Shown: piece after piece, positions 17,914 to 26,926 of the stretch | Layout: each line of letters starts with the position of its first letter | How positions within the stretch are numbered: the stretch's first letter is position 1 | Assembly: GCF_013185915.1 (NCBI RefSeq) | Contig: NZ_JAAZUH010000002.1 | Location: forward strand, 248,001-312,000 | Length of the DNA: 64,000 nt | Direction: 5' to 3' | Source: Stenotrophomonas bentonitica | Lineage (GTDB): Bacteria; Pseudomonadota; Gammaproteobacteria; Xanthomonadales; Xanthomonadaceae | Made by a program: the position numbers and the translations under genes | Notes under the pieces: generated by a model | Database searches by the model: none | Seen by the model: the letters and a program-made list of their open reading frames with translations, nothing else | What the model was told of the DNA's origin: nothing

Positions 17914-18657
17914 ATGCATGCGGTCACCCGCCCGCTGATCGGCTGCGCCGGCTGGTCCATCCCCAGCCGGTACTCCGACCTTTTCGGCCCGGGCGAGAGC
18001 ATGCTGGCACGCTATGCCACCCGCTTTCCGGTGGTGGAGATCAACTCCTCGTTCCATCGCCCGCACAAACTTGCGACATACGAGCGCTGGGCGGCCACGG
18101 TGCCCCCCGCGTTCCGCTTCTCCGTGAAGCTCCCGCGCACCATTTCCCACGATTCGGGCCTGGTCGGGGTAGGCAGTTTGCTGGATCGTTTCCTCGATGA
18201 ATCCCTGGGGCTAGGCACCAAGCTGGGCGGATTGCTGTTGCAGCTCCCGCCGTCACTGGCACTGGATCCGCGCAGGGCCGCCAGCTTCTTCCGCGCACTG
18301 CGCCGACGCACCGCCGTGCCGCTGGTCTGCGAACCCCGGCACGCCAGCTGGTTCACTGCACCTGCCGATGCGCTGCTGCTACGCCATGATGTTGCGCGCG
18401 CAGGCGTGGACCCTGCACGGGTACCGTCGGCCGCGCACCCAGGCGGCGCGTCCCGTTGGCGCTACTGGCGCTGGCATGGATCGCCGCGCATCTATTACAG
18501 CGACTACGGCGAAACTGCGCTCGCCGATCTGGCCGATCTGGCCGATCAGGTGGGGGCGGTGGCAGCGTCGCCGCCGTGGGTCATCTTCGACAACACCGCG
18601 CACGGCTTCGCCGTTGCCAATGCTGCACGCCTTCAGGAGCTCACCGCCGATGCCTGA
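17914..18657 (+). CDS. DUF72 (YecE-like) protein
   Basis: The 247-residue protein shows the DUF72 TIM-barrel-like pattern: G-C-A-G-W at the N-terminus, the N-S-S-F-H strand, the F-R-F-S-V-K-L-P-R block, G-G-L-L-L-Q-L-P-P, and a late Y-W-R-W-H-G-S-P-R-I-Y motif. The biochemical role of the family is unknown. It is the middle gene of a three-gene run: 4 bases after the stress flavoprotein, and its last 8 bases overlap the start of the DNA glycosylase, suggesting translational coupling. Confidence 0.88.
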   Translation: MHAVTRPLIGCAGWSIPSRYSDLFGPGESMLARYATRFPVVEINSSFHRPHKLATYERWAATVPPAFRFSVKLPRTISHDSGLVGVGSLLDRFLDESLGLGTKLGGLLLQLPPSLALDPRRAASFFRALRRRTAVPLVCEPRHASWFTAPADALLLRHDVARAGVDPARVPSAAHPGGASRWRYWRWHGSPRIYYSDYGETALADLADLADQVGAVAASPPWVIFDNTAHGFAVANAARLQELTADA

Positions 18658-19378
18658 GGGCCCTTCCATCGTCATCCTGCGCGAGGCTGCGGCGAAGTTC
18701 CACCGCAAGACCGTACGCCGCGCCATCGGCAACAGCAGCCTGGACCTGACCCGAATGGAAGGCCGGCGTGTGTTGTCCCTGCGCAGCTGGGGTAAGCACT
18801 TCCTGATCGAGTTCAGCGGCTTCAGCCTGCGCGTGCACATGCTGATGTTCGGGAGTTACCGAATCGACGAGCGCAAGCCCGCGCCCCCTCGTGTCTCGTT
18901 GCAGTTCGACAACGGCGAGCTCAACATCTACGCCTCTTCACTGAAGTACATCGAAGGTCCGCTCGACGACAGCTACGACTGGCGGACCGACGTGATGAAC
19001 GATGCCTGGGATCCCCGGTTGGCCCGGCGGCGGCTGAAACTTCAGCCCGATACGCTGGTCTGCGATGCGCTGCTCGACCAGGACCTCTTCGCCGGGGTCG
19101 GCAACATCATCAAGAACGAAGTGCTGTTCCGCCAGCGCGTGCACCCCGAGTCGCGGATTGGCGACCTTCCGCCGCGGGTGCTGGGCAGGGTCATCACCGA
19201 CGCCCGCGAGTACAGTTTCAGGTTCCTTGAGTGGAAGCGTGCCTTCGAGCTGCGCAAGCACTGGCAGATCCACACGAAACGAACCTGCCCCAACTGCGGC
19301 GGGCCGGTCTCAAAGACCTATCCGGGCAAAAGCAAGCGGCGCACGTTTTTCTGCCCGAACTGCCAGGTCCGTTACTGA
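18650..19378 (+). CDS. Fpg/Nei family DNA glycosylase (endonuclease VIII-like)
   Basis: The 242-residue protein starts at the ATG at 18650. The catalytic N-terminus M-P-E-G-P is intact: after Met removal, Pro2 is the Schiff-base nucleophile and Glu3 the acid. Lys49 (W-G-K-H) fits the conserved beta-lysine, and G-V-G-N-I-I-K-N-E-V-L is the H2TH region. A C-terminal zinc finger has C-P-N-C and C-P-N-C pairs. The family removes oxidised bases and nicks the AP site. It overlaps the DUF72 gene by 8 bases. Nei rather than MutM is inferred from M-P-E-G-P-S and overall length. Confidence 0.88.
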   Translation: MPEGPSIVILREAAAKFHRKTVRRAIGNSSLDLTRMEGRRVLSLRSWGKHFLIEFSGFSLRVHMLMFGSYRIDERKPAPPRVSLQFDNGELNIYASSLKYIEGPLDDSYDWRTDVMNDAWDPRLARRRLKLQPDTLVCDALLDQDLFAGVGNIIKNEVLFRQRVHPESRIGDLPPRVLGRVITDAREYSFRFLEWKRAFELRKHWQIHTKRTCPNCGGPVSKTYPGKSKRRTFFCPNCQVRY

Positions 19379-19441
19379 GCCGCCTGCCGATGACGCCGTG
19401 ACGACACGATGTGGAGGCCGGATGGCGTAGGCTGCGGCCCC

Positions 19442-20749
19442 ATGACCCATCCCACCCCCGCCGCCCCCACGCACGCAGTAGCAGCAAACGCGCCCGTTGC
19501 GTCCGCGACACCGACCCGCTCGATGATTGTGGCGGGCCTCTCCACCGTGGTGGAGTGGTACGACTTCACGCTCTACCTGTACCTGGCCACGGTGCTGTCG
19601 CGGGTGTTCTTCGGCGGTGGCGAAAATGCGTTGCTGGCCACCTTGGCCGGATTTGCGGTCTCCTACCTGATGCGCCCGCTGGGTGCGCTGTGCTTCGGCC
19701 ACCTGGGCGACCGCTTCGGACGGCGGTACATGCTGCTCGCCTCGATGGCGTTGATGACCGTGGCAATGCTGGCCACCGCCTTGCTGCCCACCTTCGACAG
19801 CATCGGCACCACCGCAGGCGTGCTGTTGCTGCTGCTGCGCTGTGTCATGGCGTTCTCGGTCGGCGGCGAATACACCGGCGTGGTCGCCTACCTTCTGGAA
19901 TCGGCACCGCTGCGCAGGCGCGGGCTGGTCACCTCGCTGGCGTCGGCCGCGAGTGAGGTCGGGGCGCTGCTCGCGGTGGCCCTGTCAGCGCTGACCGTTG
20001 CCCTGCTCAGCACCGCGCAGCTGGACGGCTGGGGCTGGCGCATTCCCTTCTTCGTCGGCGCCGCCTTGGCGGGCGGCATCCTGCTGGCGCGCTCGACCAT
20101 GCACGAGTCGCCCGAGTTCGAACGCCAGGTGGCAGCCGGCACCGTGCCGACCTCGCCGATCCGCGATACCTGGCGCTTCCATCGTGGCGCGGTCGCCCGC
20201 ACCTTCGCCATTTCCGCGCTGGGCTCGATCACCTACTACGTGGGCATCACCTACGTGCCCGCGTTCCTCGGCTCGGCAAGCGACATCGGCGAATCGCAGG
20301 CGCTGTGGTTGTCCACCGGCGCGGCGGTGGCGGTGATCCTGGTGACGCCGATGGCCGGCGCGCTGTCGGACCGGGTAGGGCGCCGACCTGTGCTGATCGG
20401 CCTGGCGCTGCTGTCGGCCCTGTTGCCGTTGACCATGTTCGGCGTGATGGCCAGCGGTACGGCCGTGCAGATCGGCCTGGCCGCCGTGGTGCTGGCCTGC
20501 CTGGCCGGTGGCGTCAGCGCGGTGGCCGCACCGGCCACCGCCGAGCAGTTTCCTGGTGAAGGCCGGCTCAGCGGCCTGGCCCTCGGCGTGACCATGGCCA
20601 CCGCCTTCTTCGGCGGCGCCACGCCGCTGATCGCCGAACTGCTGGTACGCCACACCGGTTGGGCCGCAGCACCGGGCGCGATGATCGCCGCGGTGGCGTT
20701 GCTGGTGTTGCCGGTGATGTGGGGGCTGCGCGAAACCCGCCCGACCTGA
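19442..20749 (+). CDS. MFS transporter, metabolite:H+ symporter (MHS) type
   Basis: The 435-residue, 12-span transporter starts at the ATG at 19442. The MHS signature is clear: E-W-Y-D-F at the first span, G-H-L-G-D-R-F-G-R-R in the loop between spans 2 and 3, and a second D-R-V-G-R-R-P loop in the C-terminal half. The family takes up organic acids, betaine, proline or shikimate with protons; the substrate here is not evident. The first ~30 residues are Ala/Pro/Thr-rich. It ends at a convergent REP pair before the siderophore receptor. Confidence 0.88.
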   Translation: MTHPTPAAPTHAVAANAPVASATPTRSMIVAGLSTVVEWYDFTLYLYLATVLSRVFFGGGENALLATLAGFAVSYLMRPLGALCFGHLGDRFGRRYMLLASMALMTVAMLATALLPTFDSIGTTAGVLLLLLRCVMAFSVGGEYTGVVAYLLESAPLRRRGLVTSLASAASEVGALLAVALSALTVALLSTAQLDGWGWRIPFFVGAALAGGILLARSTMHESPEFERQVAAGTVPTSPIRDTWRFHRGAVARTFAISALGSITYYVGITYVPAFLGSASDIGESQALWLSTGAAVAVILVTPMAGALSDRVGRRPVLIGLALLSALLPLTMFGVMASGTAVQIGLAAVVLACLAGGVSAVAAPATAEQFPGEGRLSGLALGVTMATAFFGGATPLIAELLVRHTGWAAAPGAMIAAVALLVLPVMWGLRETRPT

Positions 20750-20763
20750 CGCCGGGCGACGCC

Positions 20764-20818
20764 GGTAGAGCCAGGCCCTGCCTGGCTACCGCAGCGGGGC
20801 AGAGCCCCGCTCTACCGC
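20764..20818. repeat. Convergent pair of SMAG palindromes between convergent genes
   Basis: Two GTAGAGCC-type elements face each other: one at 20765-20791 read forward, one at 20791-20817 read in reverse. Each forms a stem, and together they form a larger cruciform between the convergent MFS and receptor genes, where they probably end or stabilise both transcripts. Confidence 0.8.
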
Positions 20819-20824
20819 CCTGGG

Positions 20825-23017
20825 TCAGAACTTCCAGCGCAGGCTGGCCGACACGAACCGCGGCTCACCGTAGTTGTTGTAGTCCAGGTTCGCCCAGTAG
20901 GTTTTGTCCAGCGCATTGCGCACGTTGAGCGACGCGCTCCAGCTGTCATTGATCGCGTAGTTGGCGTGCAGGTTCACCAGCATGTAGGCCGGCTGTTTCA
21001 CCGTGCGCGTGCCGCCCAGCGGGTAGGGAATGTTGTAACCCTCCACCTCGCTCTGCCAGGAGAAACCACCGCCCACGGTCAGCTTGTCCAGCACGCCGGG
21101 CAGGCGCACGCTGGTGTTGAGCTGCAGCAGGTCTTCCGGCGGATTGGCGTACAGCATGTCGGTGGCGGCGCGGGTCACCTTGACGTGGGTGAAGCCGGCA
21201 TTGACCGTCCAGCCCGGCATCACTTCACCGTTGATGTCCATTTCCCAGCCGCGTGCCTTGGTGCCGTTCACGCCGATGTAGGCCGAGCTGCCATCGCTGA
21301 GGCTGCCGTCCGGCACGCTCATGTCGCGCACCGCGTAGTTGTCCTGCTTGGCTTCGAACACCGCGGCATTGGCGGTCAGGCGGCCGTCGAACCACTGGGT
21401 CTTCAGGCCGGCTTCCAGGTTGGAACCCTGCACCGGGGCCAGCAGGTTCTCGTTGCGGTCCTTGTAGTTCTGCGGGTTGAAGATTTCGGTGTAGCTGCCG
21501 TAGACCGACACGTTGGGATTGATGTCGTACACCAGGCCGACATTCGGGGTGACTTCGTCGCTGACCTTGTAGGCACCGCTGGTGGCGGTGTACGCACCGG
21601 CGGCATTATATGCACGGGTCAGGGTTTCCCAGCGGCTCAGGCGTGCACCGGCGATCAGTGAGAGCGGATCGGCCAGGCGCAGGCGGGTGGCCAGGTAGAA
21701 GCCGCTCTGGGTGGTGTGGGCGACGCGGCGCGCGCCGGTACGGCTGTAGGTCACCTCGGAGATGTCGCCGTTCCAGGTGTACACGTTCGGGATGTAGTAG
21801 CAGCGCTCCGTGCCGCAGCGGGCCCAGTCGCTCGGGTAGCGCAGCGCGATGGTGTTGGTGGTCCCTTCGAGGTCGGACCACTGCGCGCCGACGGTGAGGT
21901 CGTGCTCGCGGCCGAACAGCGGGAAGGTGCCGCTGAGGTAGGCGTCGACGTTGCGGCGCGTGTCTTCGGAGTCGCCGGCGGCGGCGCGCAGGAAGATGCC
22001 GGCGCCGGTGTCCGGGTTCGGGTTGCCGGTGCCGTACAGGCGCACGTTCTGCACGTTGCCGCGGGTGTAGGCGGTATTGATCTTCAGCAGCCAGTTCTCG
22101 CCGAAACGCTGCTCGAGGTTGGCGAAGGCGGTGCTGGTTTCGCGCTTCCAGTAGCTCCACTTCGGCGACAGGTTGGTTTCGCGCGGCAGGTGGGCGAAGT
22201 TGCCCTGGCTGTCGAAGAACGGCACGGTGCCCCAGGTGGAGCCGTACGGGTTGTTGTCCTGGGTCTGGTAGCCGACGGTGACGATGGTGCTGTCGGTGAG
22301 GTCGCCTTCCAGCACGGCCATGCCGGCCATCTTGTTTTCGTCGTAGCGGTCGTAATACAGCCCGCGGTCGGTGTAGGCGGCGACCACGCGGCTGCGGAAG
22401 CGGCCGTCGGAGGTCAGCGGTGCGTTGACGTCGGCTTCCATGCGGCGGAAGTCCCAGCTGCCGGCGCTGACCGCGAAGGAGGCGTCGAAGTCCTTGCCGG
22501 GGCGCTTGCGCAGCAGGTTGACGGTGGCGGAGGGAATGCCGGCGCCGCTGAGCAGGCCGTTGGCGCCGCGGATGACCTCGATGCGGTCATAGAAGGCGGT
22601 GTCGTATTCCTGGTTGGTGGAGCCGCTGTAGGTGGGGATGCCGTCGACCTGGAAGTCGGTGATGGCAAAGCCACGGGCGTAGTAGAGGGGGCGCTGGGTG
22701 TCGTAGAAGGACACGCTGACGCCGGTGACGTTGCGCAGGACGTCGTTGATGCTGAAGAGGGCTTCGTCCTGGATGCGCTGCAGGCCGAGCACGGTGGAGG
22801 ACTGGGGGGTCTCCTGCAGGCTGATCGGCAGGCGGGTGGTGCTGGAGGGCGCACGCTGGGTGCTGACCACGTTCACCTTGTCCAGGGTCTTGGCGTCGCC
22901 AGCGGCGTCAGCGGTCTCGGCCAGTGCCAACGGCGAGGCAAGCGAGAGGACGGCAAGGACTGCCAGACCGAGCGGGGCGCGGCGGACGGGGCGGGACAGG
23001 GGCGAACGGAAGGACAT
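20825..23017 (-). CDS. TonB-dependent siderophore receptor (FhuE/FpvA-like)
   Basis: The 730-residue receptor has a signal peptide (ends ...SPLALAETADA), then the plug (S-I-N-D-V-L-R-N-V-T-G-V-S and Y-A-R-G-F-A-I-T-D-F-Q-V-D-G-I-P) and E-V-I-R-G-A-N-G-L-L-S-G, typical of ferric siderophore receptors. The barrel ends in LRWKF. It lacks the extra STN domain of signalling receptors. A Fur-box-like palindrome lies about 44 bases upstream of the start, so iron repression is likely. No siderophore synthesis genes are nearby, so it may take up a siderophore made elsewhere in the genome or by another species. Confidence 0.92.
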   Translation of the reverse strand: MSFRSPLSRPVRRAPLGLAVLAVLSLASPLALAETADAAGDAKTLDKVNVVSTQRAPSSTTRLPISLQETPQSSTVLGLQRIQDEALFSINDVLRNVTGVSVSFYDTQRPLYYARGFAITDFQVDGIPTYSGSTNQEYDTAFYDRIEVIRGANGLLSGAGIPSATVNLLRKRPGKDFDASFAVSAGSWDFRRMEADVNAPLTSDGRFRSRVVAAYTDRGLYYDRYDENKMAGMAVLEGDLTDSTIVTVGYQTQDNNPYGSTWGTVPFFDSQGNFAHLPRETNLSPKWSYWKRETSTAFANLEQRFGENWLLKINTAYTRGNVQNVRLYGTGNPNPDTGAGIFLRAAAGDSEDTRRNVDAYLSGTFPLFGREHDLTVGAQWSDLEGTTNTIALRYPSDWARCGTERCYYIPNVYTWNGDISEVTYSRTGARRVAHTTQSGFYLATRLRLADPLSLIAGARLSRWETLTRAYNAAGAYTATSGAYKVSDEVTPNVGLVYDINPNVSVYGSYTEIFNPQNYKDRNENLLAPVQGSNLEAGLKTQWFDGRLTANAAVFEAKQDNYAVRDMSVPDGSLSDGSSAYIGVNGTKARGWEMDINGEVMPGWTVNAGFTHVKVTRAATDMLYANPPEDLLQLNTSVRLPGVLDKLTVGGGFSWQSEVEGYNIPYPLGGTRTVKQPAYMLVNLHANYAINDSWSASLNVRNALDKTYWANLDYNNYGEPRFVSASLRWKF

Positions 23018-23060
23018 GTGGGGGGTCTCAGCGGCAGGAGGCGGTGCACAACGGGACGCA

Positions 23061-23079
23061 AATGTAAATCGTTCGCATT
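23061..23079. promoter_or_regulatory. Fur-box-like site upstream of the siderophore receptor
   Basis: AATGTAAATCGTTCGCATT is a 19-bp imperfect palindrome with AATG/CATT ends, close in form to Fur boxes of gamma-proteobacteria (AATGCGAATCATTCGCATT style). It lies in an AT-rich stretch just before the receptor gene. Confidence 0.7.
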
Positions 23080-23134
23080 CTAATTACAATAATTTAACGT
23101 AGCTGAAAGCGTCGGCGCGTCGCTTCTATCGCTC

Positions 23135-23243
23135 GGGGGCGCGGGGCGGTAGGGCATAGCGGGGCACGCGTGAACCCATCCATGGGGCTCTTCGCAGCTC
23201 CTGCTGCTCAAGGCCCCGCTATGCCCTACCGCCCCGCGCCCCC
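23135..23243. repeat. 31-bp perfect inverted repeat with 47-base loop
   Basis: The left arm 23135-23165 (starts GGGGGCGCGGGGCGG) and right arm 23213-23243 (ends CCGCCCCGCGCCCCC) are exact reverse complements over 31 bp. The loop 23166-23212 contains a small CCCATCCATGGG palindrome. It lies between the divergently facing receptor promoter and the end of mqo and encodes no protein that I can see. Confidence 0.9.
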
Positions 23244-23274
23244 CACACATTGGGGTGGCGGACGGGCAAGCATG

Positions 23275-23301
23275 AAAAAACCGGCCAGTGGCCGGTTTTT
23301 C
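23275..23301. terminator. Strong bidirectional rho-independent terminator
   Basis: AAAAAACCGGCC and GGCCGGTTTTT pair around AGT, with A and T tracts on both sides. It lies about 45 bases from the mqo stop and would end mqo transcription on the minus strand. Confidence 0.9.
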
Positions 23302-23308
23302 TTTACTC

Positions 23309-23330
23309 GTAGAGCGGGGCTCTGCCCCGC
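23309..23330. repeat. SMAG palindrome, GTAGAGCG variant
   Basis: A GTAG-headed element with GCGGGGC/GCCCCGC arms between the terminator and the mqo stop. Confidence 0.75.
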
Positions 23331-23345
23331 TGCTCTGATGCTGGC

Positions 23346-25109
23346 TTACAACGCCTGCATCTCTTCGTTGGCGTTGCGCTTTTCCTTCACCGGCGCGGCC
23401 GGGGGCGGGGTCAGCATCACCGCCGGGCTGGTTTCCACCGGCACGTCCAGGTACGGAAGCTTCAGCGCTTCGCTGGTCTGGCGGCGCACGTCGTTGGTCA
23501 GCGCGGCGCTGTCATTGAGCTTGCGGCCGTAGGACGGCACGATCTCGCGCAGGCGGGCTTCCCAGCCCGCGGCCATCTGCGCGGGGAAGGCTTTCTTGAG
23601 CAGGTCCAGCATGATCGGCGGCGAGGTCGACGCGCCCGGCGAGGCGCCGAGCAGGGCGGCCAGGGTGTGGTCCTGGTCGGTGACGATCTCGGTGCCGAAC
23701 TGCAGCACCGCGCCCTTTTCGGGATCGCGCTTGATGATCTGCACGCGCTGGCCGGCCGTGACCAGCTTCCAGTCTTCGCGCCTGGCGTTGGGGAAGTACT
23801 TGACCAGCTCGGCCTGGCGGTCGTCGTCGTTCAGGCGCGCCTGGCCCATCAGGTACTTCACAAGGTCCAGGTTCTCCATGCCGACGTCGAGCATGCCGGC
23901 CACGTTGTTGTGGTTGACCGAGGAGTACAGGTCGAACCACGAACCGTGCTTGAGGAACTTGGTGCTGTACAGCGCGAACGGGCCGAACAGGACCACCGGC
24001 TTGCCATCCAGCTTGCGCGCGTCCAGGTGCGGCACCGACATCGGCGGCGAACCGGTTTCGGCCATGCCGTAGGCCTTGACGCTGTGGCGCCCGGCGATCT
24101 CCGGCGACTGGAAGGCGAGGAACTGGCCACCGACCGGGAAGCCGGCGTAGTTCTTCGATTCGGGAATGCCCGAGAGCTGCAGCAGCTTGAGCGCGGCACC
24201 ACCGGCGCCGATGAACACGAAGCGCGACTTGAGGGTGGACTCGGTACCGGCGTTGAGGTCCTTGACCGTCACGTTCCAGGTCTTGTCGTCGTTCTGGCGC
24301 AGCGCCCGCACTTCATGCTCCAGGTGCAGGCTGAAGTTCGGGTTGCGCTGCAGGCCGGCGGTGAGCTGGCGGGTGATCACGCCGAAATTGACGTCCGTGC
24401 CCAGCGGCATCCAGGTCGCGGCGACCTTCTGGCCGGGGTCGCGGCCTTCCATCAGCAGCGGCGCCCACGCCTTGATCTGCGCAGGATCTTCCGAGTACTG
24501 CATGCCGTAGAACAGCGGGTTCTTCACCAGCGCCTGCTGACGCTTGTGCAGGTAGGCGATGTTGTCAGCGCCCCACACGAAGCTCATGTGCGGGGTGGGG
24601 TTGATGAAGTCCGAAGGCTGGCTCAGGCGGCCTTCCTTCACCTGGTGCGACCAGAACTGGCGCGAGATCTCGAACTGCTCGGCAATGCCGACCGCGCGCT
24701 TGGTCTCGATGCTGCCATCGGGCAGTTCCGGGGTGTAGTTCAGTTCGGCGAAGGCCGAGTGCCCGGTGCCGGCATTGTTCCAGCCGTCCGAACTTTCCAG
24801 GGCAACGCCGTCGAGGCGCTCGAACACCTGGATGTTCCAGTCCGGCTGCAGTTCCTGCAGGAAGGTGGCCAGGGTGATGCTCATGATGCCGCCGCCGACC
24901 AGGACCACGTCCACCGGCTTGTCGTTGCTGGCGGCCGGGACCGAACGCTGGTGCAGCGGCCAGTACAGGAAGACGGCGGCGGCGATCAGCAGCAGGGCGA
25001 ACAGGGCAAGGACAACCTTCGCAACCTTCCTGCGACCGGCGCCCTTGGCCGGGCGTCCATCGGAACGTTGCTGTGCGACGTCCGAAGGCGTTCCAGACGA
25101 TTTCGTCAT
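23346..25109 (-). CDS. mqo: Malate:quinone oxidoreductase with an N-terminal membrane anchor
   Basis: The 587-residue flavoprotein starts at the ATG at 25109. The FAD-binding site V-L-V-G-G-G-I-M-S lies near 69-77, and the typical blocks follow: [20 protein letters not shown], and [11 protein letters not shown] near 300. The enzyme oxidises malate to oxaloacetate and passes electrons to quinone. Ordinary Mqo is a peripheral membrane protein of about 500 residues. This one has an extra basic leader and one clear hydrophobic span (about 29-50) before the flavin domain, and a Pro/Ala-rich tail. If the span inserts with the basic end inside, the catalytic domain would face the periplasm. Confidence 0.9.
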   Translation of the reverse strand: MTKSSGTPSDVAQQRSDGRPAKGAGRRKVAKVVLALFALLLIAAAVFLYWPLHQRSVPAASNDKPVDVVLVGGGIMSITLATFLQELQPDWNIQVFERLDGVALESSDGWNNAGTGHSAFAELNYTPELPDGSIETKRAVGIAEQFEISRQFWSHQVKEGRLSQPSDFINPTPHMSFVWGADNIAYLHKRQQALVKNPLFYGMQYSEDPAQIKAWAPLLMEGRDPGQKVAATWMPLGTDVNFGVITRQLTAGLQRNPNFSLHLEHEVRALRQNDDKTWNVTVKDLNAGTESTLKSRFVFIGAGGAALKLLQLSGIPESKNYAGFPVGGQFLAFQSPEIAGRHSVKAYGMAETGSPPMSVPHLDARKLDGKPVVLFGPFALYSTKFLKHGSWFDLYSSVNHNNVAGMLDVGMENLDLVKYLMGQARLNDDDRQAELVKYFPNARREDWKLVTAGQRVQIIKRDPEKGAVLQFGTEIVTDQDHTLAALLGASPGASTSPPIMLDLLKKAFPAQMAAGWEARLREIVPSYGRKLNDSAALTNDVRRQTSEALKLPYLDVPVETSPAVMLTPPPAAPVKEKRNANEEMQAL

Positions 25110-25246
25110 GGGAATTCTCTTCAGTGGGGAGAGGGGGGCAGGATGGCCACGTTCCGGGGAAGAAACGTGAAGAAACAAGCGTTTGGCGCATCCAGACCGC
25201 TATTTTAGCCCGTTCCGGTACGGATTTGGTGCAACGCAGCATCGCG

Positions 25247-25834
25247 TCAATCGTTGCCCATCGTGAAGTATTCGGCCAGGAAGTAGCCGCACTGATAGAG
25301 CAGGGCGAGTGCCGCGAGGACCAGATGCCACTGTCGCGAACGGCTTGCGATGCCCATTCCGGCGATCGCCAGCATGATCCCGGTGTGCACCGGGTAGGCC
25401 TCGCCCAGCATCTGCCAGCGGCTGTGGCCCTTGATCGCGGTGTCGCCCAAGTCGAGCAGGGTCACCAGTGCCAGCATGCCGAAGAAGCCTGCCCGCCGTT
25501 GCAGCAGGTACTGCTCGTAGCTGCCGTATTCGCGCAGGTCGTCGGGAAACAGCAGCACGCACAGCATGTACCAGCTGGCGCTGTAGGCGATCACGAACAG
25601 GTACAGGCCGAACGTCCATTGCCGCACGCCGGCCAGGCGGAACTCCCACCACCAGAAGGTCACCACCGACACCAGCGTCCACAGCACCCAGCACAGGTGG
25701 ATGCCCGACCAGCCGCCGCGCCGCGCCGGGTGCTCGATGATCGAGGCCAGGCCCTTCACCAGCGTGGTGATGCTCAGGCCGAGGATGATGCTGAGCACCA
25801 CCCGGATATGCAGGTAGACCGGATCCGATTCCAT
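25247..25834 (-). CDS. Uncharacterised integral membrane protein
   Basis: The 195-residue protein starts at the ATG at 25834 (MESDPVYLHIRV). I see about five hydrophobic spans separated by short charged loops, with a Trp-rich segment (F-W-W-W-E-F) near residue 58. I do not recognise a family. It sits between argP and mqo on the same strand as both but with gaps of 56 and 137 bases, so co-transcription is uncertain. The longer start at 25870 adds a non-hydrophobic leader. Confidence 0.65.
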   Translation of the reverse strand: MESDPVYLHIRVVLSIILGLSITTLVKGLASIIEHPARRGGWSGIHLCWVLWTLVSVVTFWWWEFRLAGVRQWTFGLYLFVIAYSASWYMLCVLLFPDDLREYGSYEQYLLQRRAGFFGMLALVTLLDLGDTAIKGHSRWQMLGEAYPVHTGIMLAIAGMGIASRSRQWHLVLAALALLYQCGYFLAEYFTMGND

Positions 25835-25890
25835 CGTCACGCCCCCGCCGGGAATGGCGTCAGCCTGCACGACCCCGCGTCACGGCGTCG

Positions 25891-26796
25891 TCACCGCCTG
25901 CGCCGCACCAGCGTGGCCGATGCCGCCAGCACCGCCTTGGTCAGCAGCGCCATGGTCTGCACGTCGCCCTTCCAGTGCTGCCAGTACAGCGGCACGTCTT
26001 CCCAGGCGCGCGGTTTCATCAGCACCAGCCGCCCGGCCTCCAGGTGACGCTTGACCAGCGGCAGCGGGTTCATGGTCCAGCCCAGCCCGCCGAGGTTGGC
26101 CTGTACGAAGGCGCGGGTGGAGGGAATCCACCAGGTCGGCGCGGTCGCGGGCAGCTCTTCGCCGGCCAGGCGACGGGCAAAGCGCGCCTGCAGGTCGTCC
26201 TTGCGGTTGAACACCAGCACCGGCGCCTGGGCCAGCGACTGGGCGTTCACCCCCTTGGCGAAGTACTTCTCATGGAACGCCGGGGTGCAGGTTGCGGCGT
26301 AGCGGATGCTCCCCAGCGGGTGGATCTGGCACCCCTGTACCGGTTCGTCCAGCGTGGTCACCGCGCCCAGCACGGCGCCCTGTCGCAGCAGCGCCACCGT
26401 GTGGTCCTGGTCTTCCAGGCGAAGGTCCAGCGTGGTGCCGGTCTGCTCGGCAAAGCGCAGCGCGGCGTCGGTGAACCACGTTTCCAGGCTGTCGTGGTTG
26501 ACCGCCACGGGAATGCTGGCGTGGGGCAGGTCCTCGTCGGCGATGCCCATCCGGTGCAGCGCGTCGTGTTCCAGCAGTGCGGTCTGCTCGGCCAGCTGCA
26601 CCAGCACCTGGCCCTCCGGGGTCGCCACTGCCGGCGAGGCGCGCTTGACCAGCAGCCGGCCGACCCGGTCCTCCAGCGCCTTGACCCGCTGCGAGACCGC
26701 GGAGGCGGTGACGTTGAGGGACTGCGCGGCACGGTCGAAGCTGCCCTCGCGGATCACCGCCGCCAGGGCGCGGAGCTGGGCATGGTCGATACGCAT
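25891..26796 (-). CDS. argP: LysR-type regulator ArgP
   Basis: The 301-residue protein has an N-terminal winged helix (R-I-D-H-A-Q-L-R-A-L-A-A-V-I then A-S-A-V-S-Q-R-V-K-A-L-E) close to ArgP/LysG, followed by a LysR effector domain. ArgP senses arginine and lysine and activates the argO exporter. That exporter gene lies divergently, 130 bases away, which is the classical arrangement and supports the assignment. The shared intergenic region is the likely ArgP binding site. Confidence 0.9.
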   Translation of the reverse strand: MRIDHAQLRALAAVIREGSFDRAAQSLNVTASAVSQRVKALEDRVGRLLVKRASPAVATPEGQVLVQLAEQTALLEHDALHRMGIADEDLPHASIPVAVNHDSLETWFTDAALRFAEQTGTTLDLRLEDQDHTVALLRQGAVLGAVTTLDEPVQGCQIHPLGSIRYAATCTPAFHEKYFAKGVNAQSLAQAPVLVFNRKDDLQARFARRLAGEELPATAPTWWIPSTRAFVQANLGGLGWTMNPLPLVKRHLEAGRLVLMKPRAWEDVPLYWQHWKGDVQTMALLTKAVLAASATLVRRRR

Positions 26797-26926
26797 CGTC
26801 TTAAGTTCCGCTAAAGATGGTTAAGTAAGTTTAGCTCTACTTTTTCATGTTGCGGCGCGACAATACGCGCCATCCGGTGCTGTACGCCTTGGCGAGGCAC
26901 CGCCCCCCGCACTACAGGTGGCAACC
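26797..26926. promoter_or_regulatory. Divergent argP-argO promoter region
   Basis: The 130-base gap is AT-richer near argP (TTAAGTAAGTTTAGC...). LysR-type regulators bind T-N11-A elements in such gaps; several T/A-rich half sites are present but I cannot single one out. Confidence 0.5.

Noticed and set aside
23166..23212. A small protein in the loop of the long inverted repeat
   Set aside because: The loop is 47 bases and no start with ribosome-binding site and stop is present.
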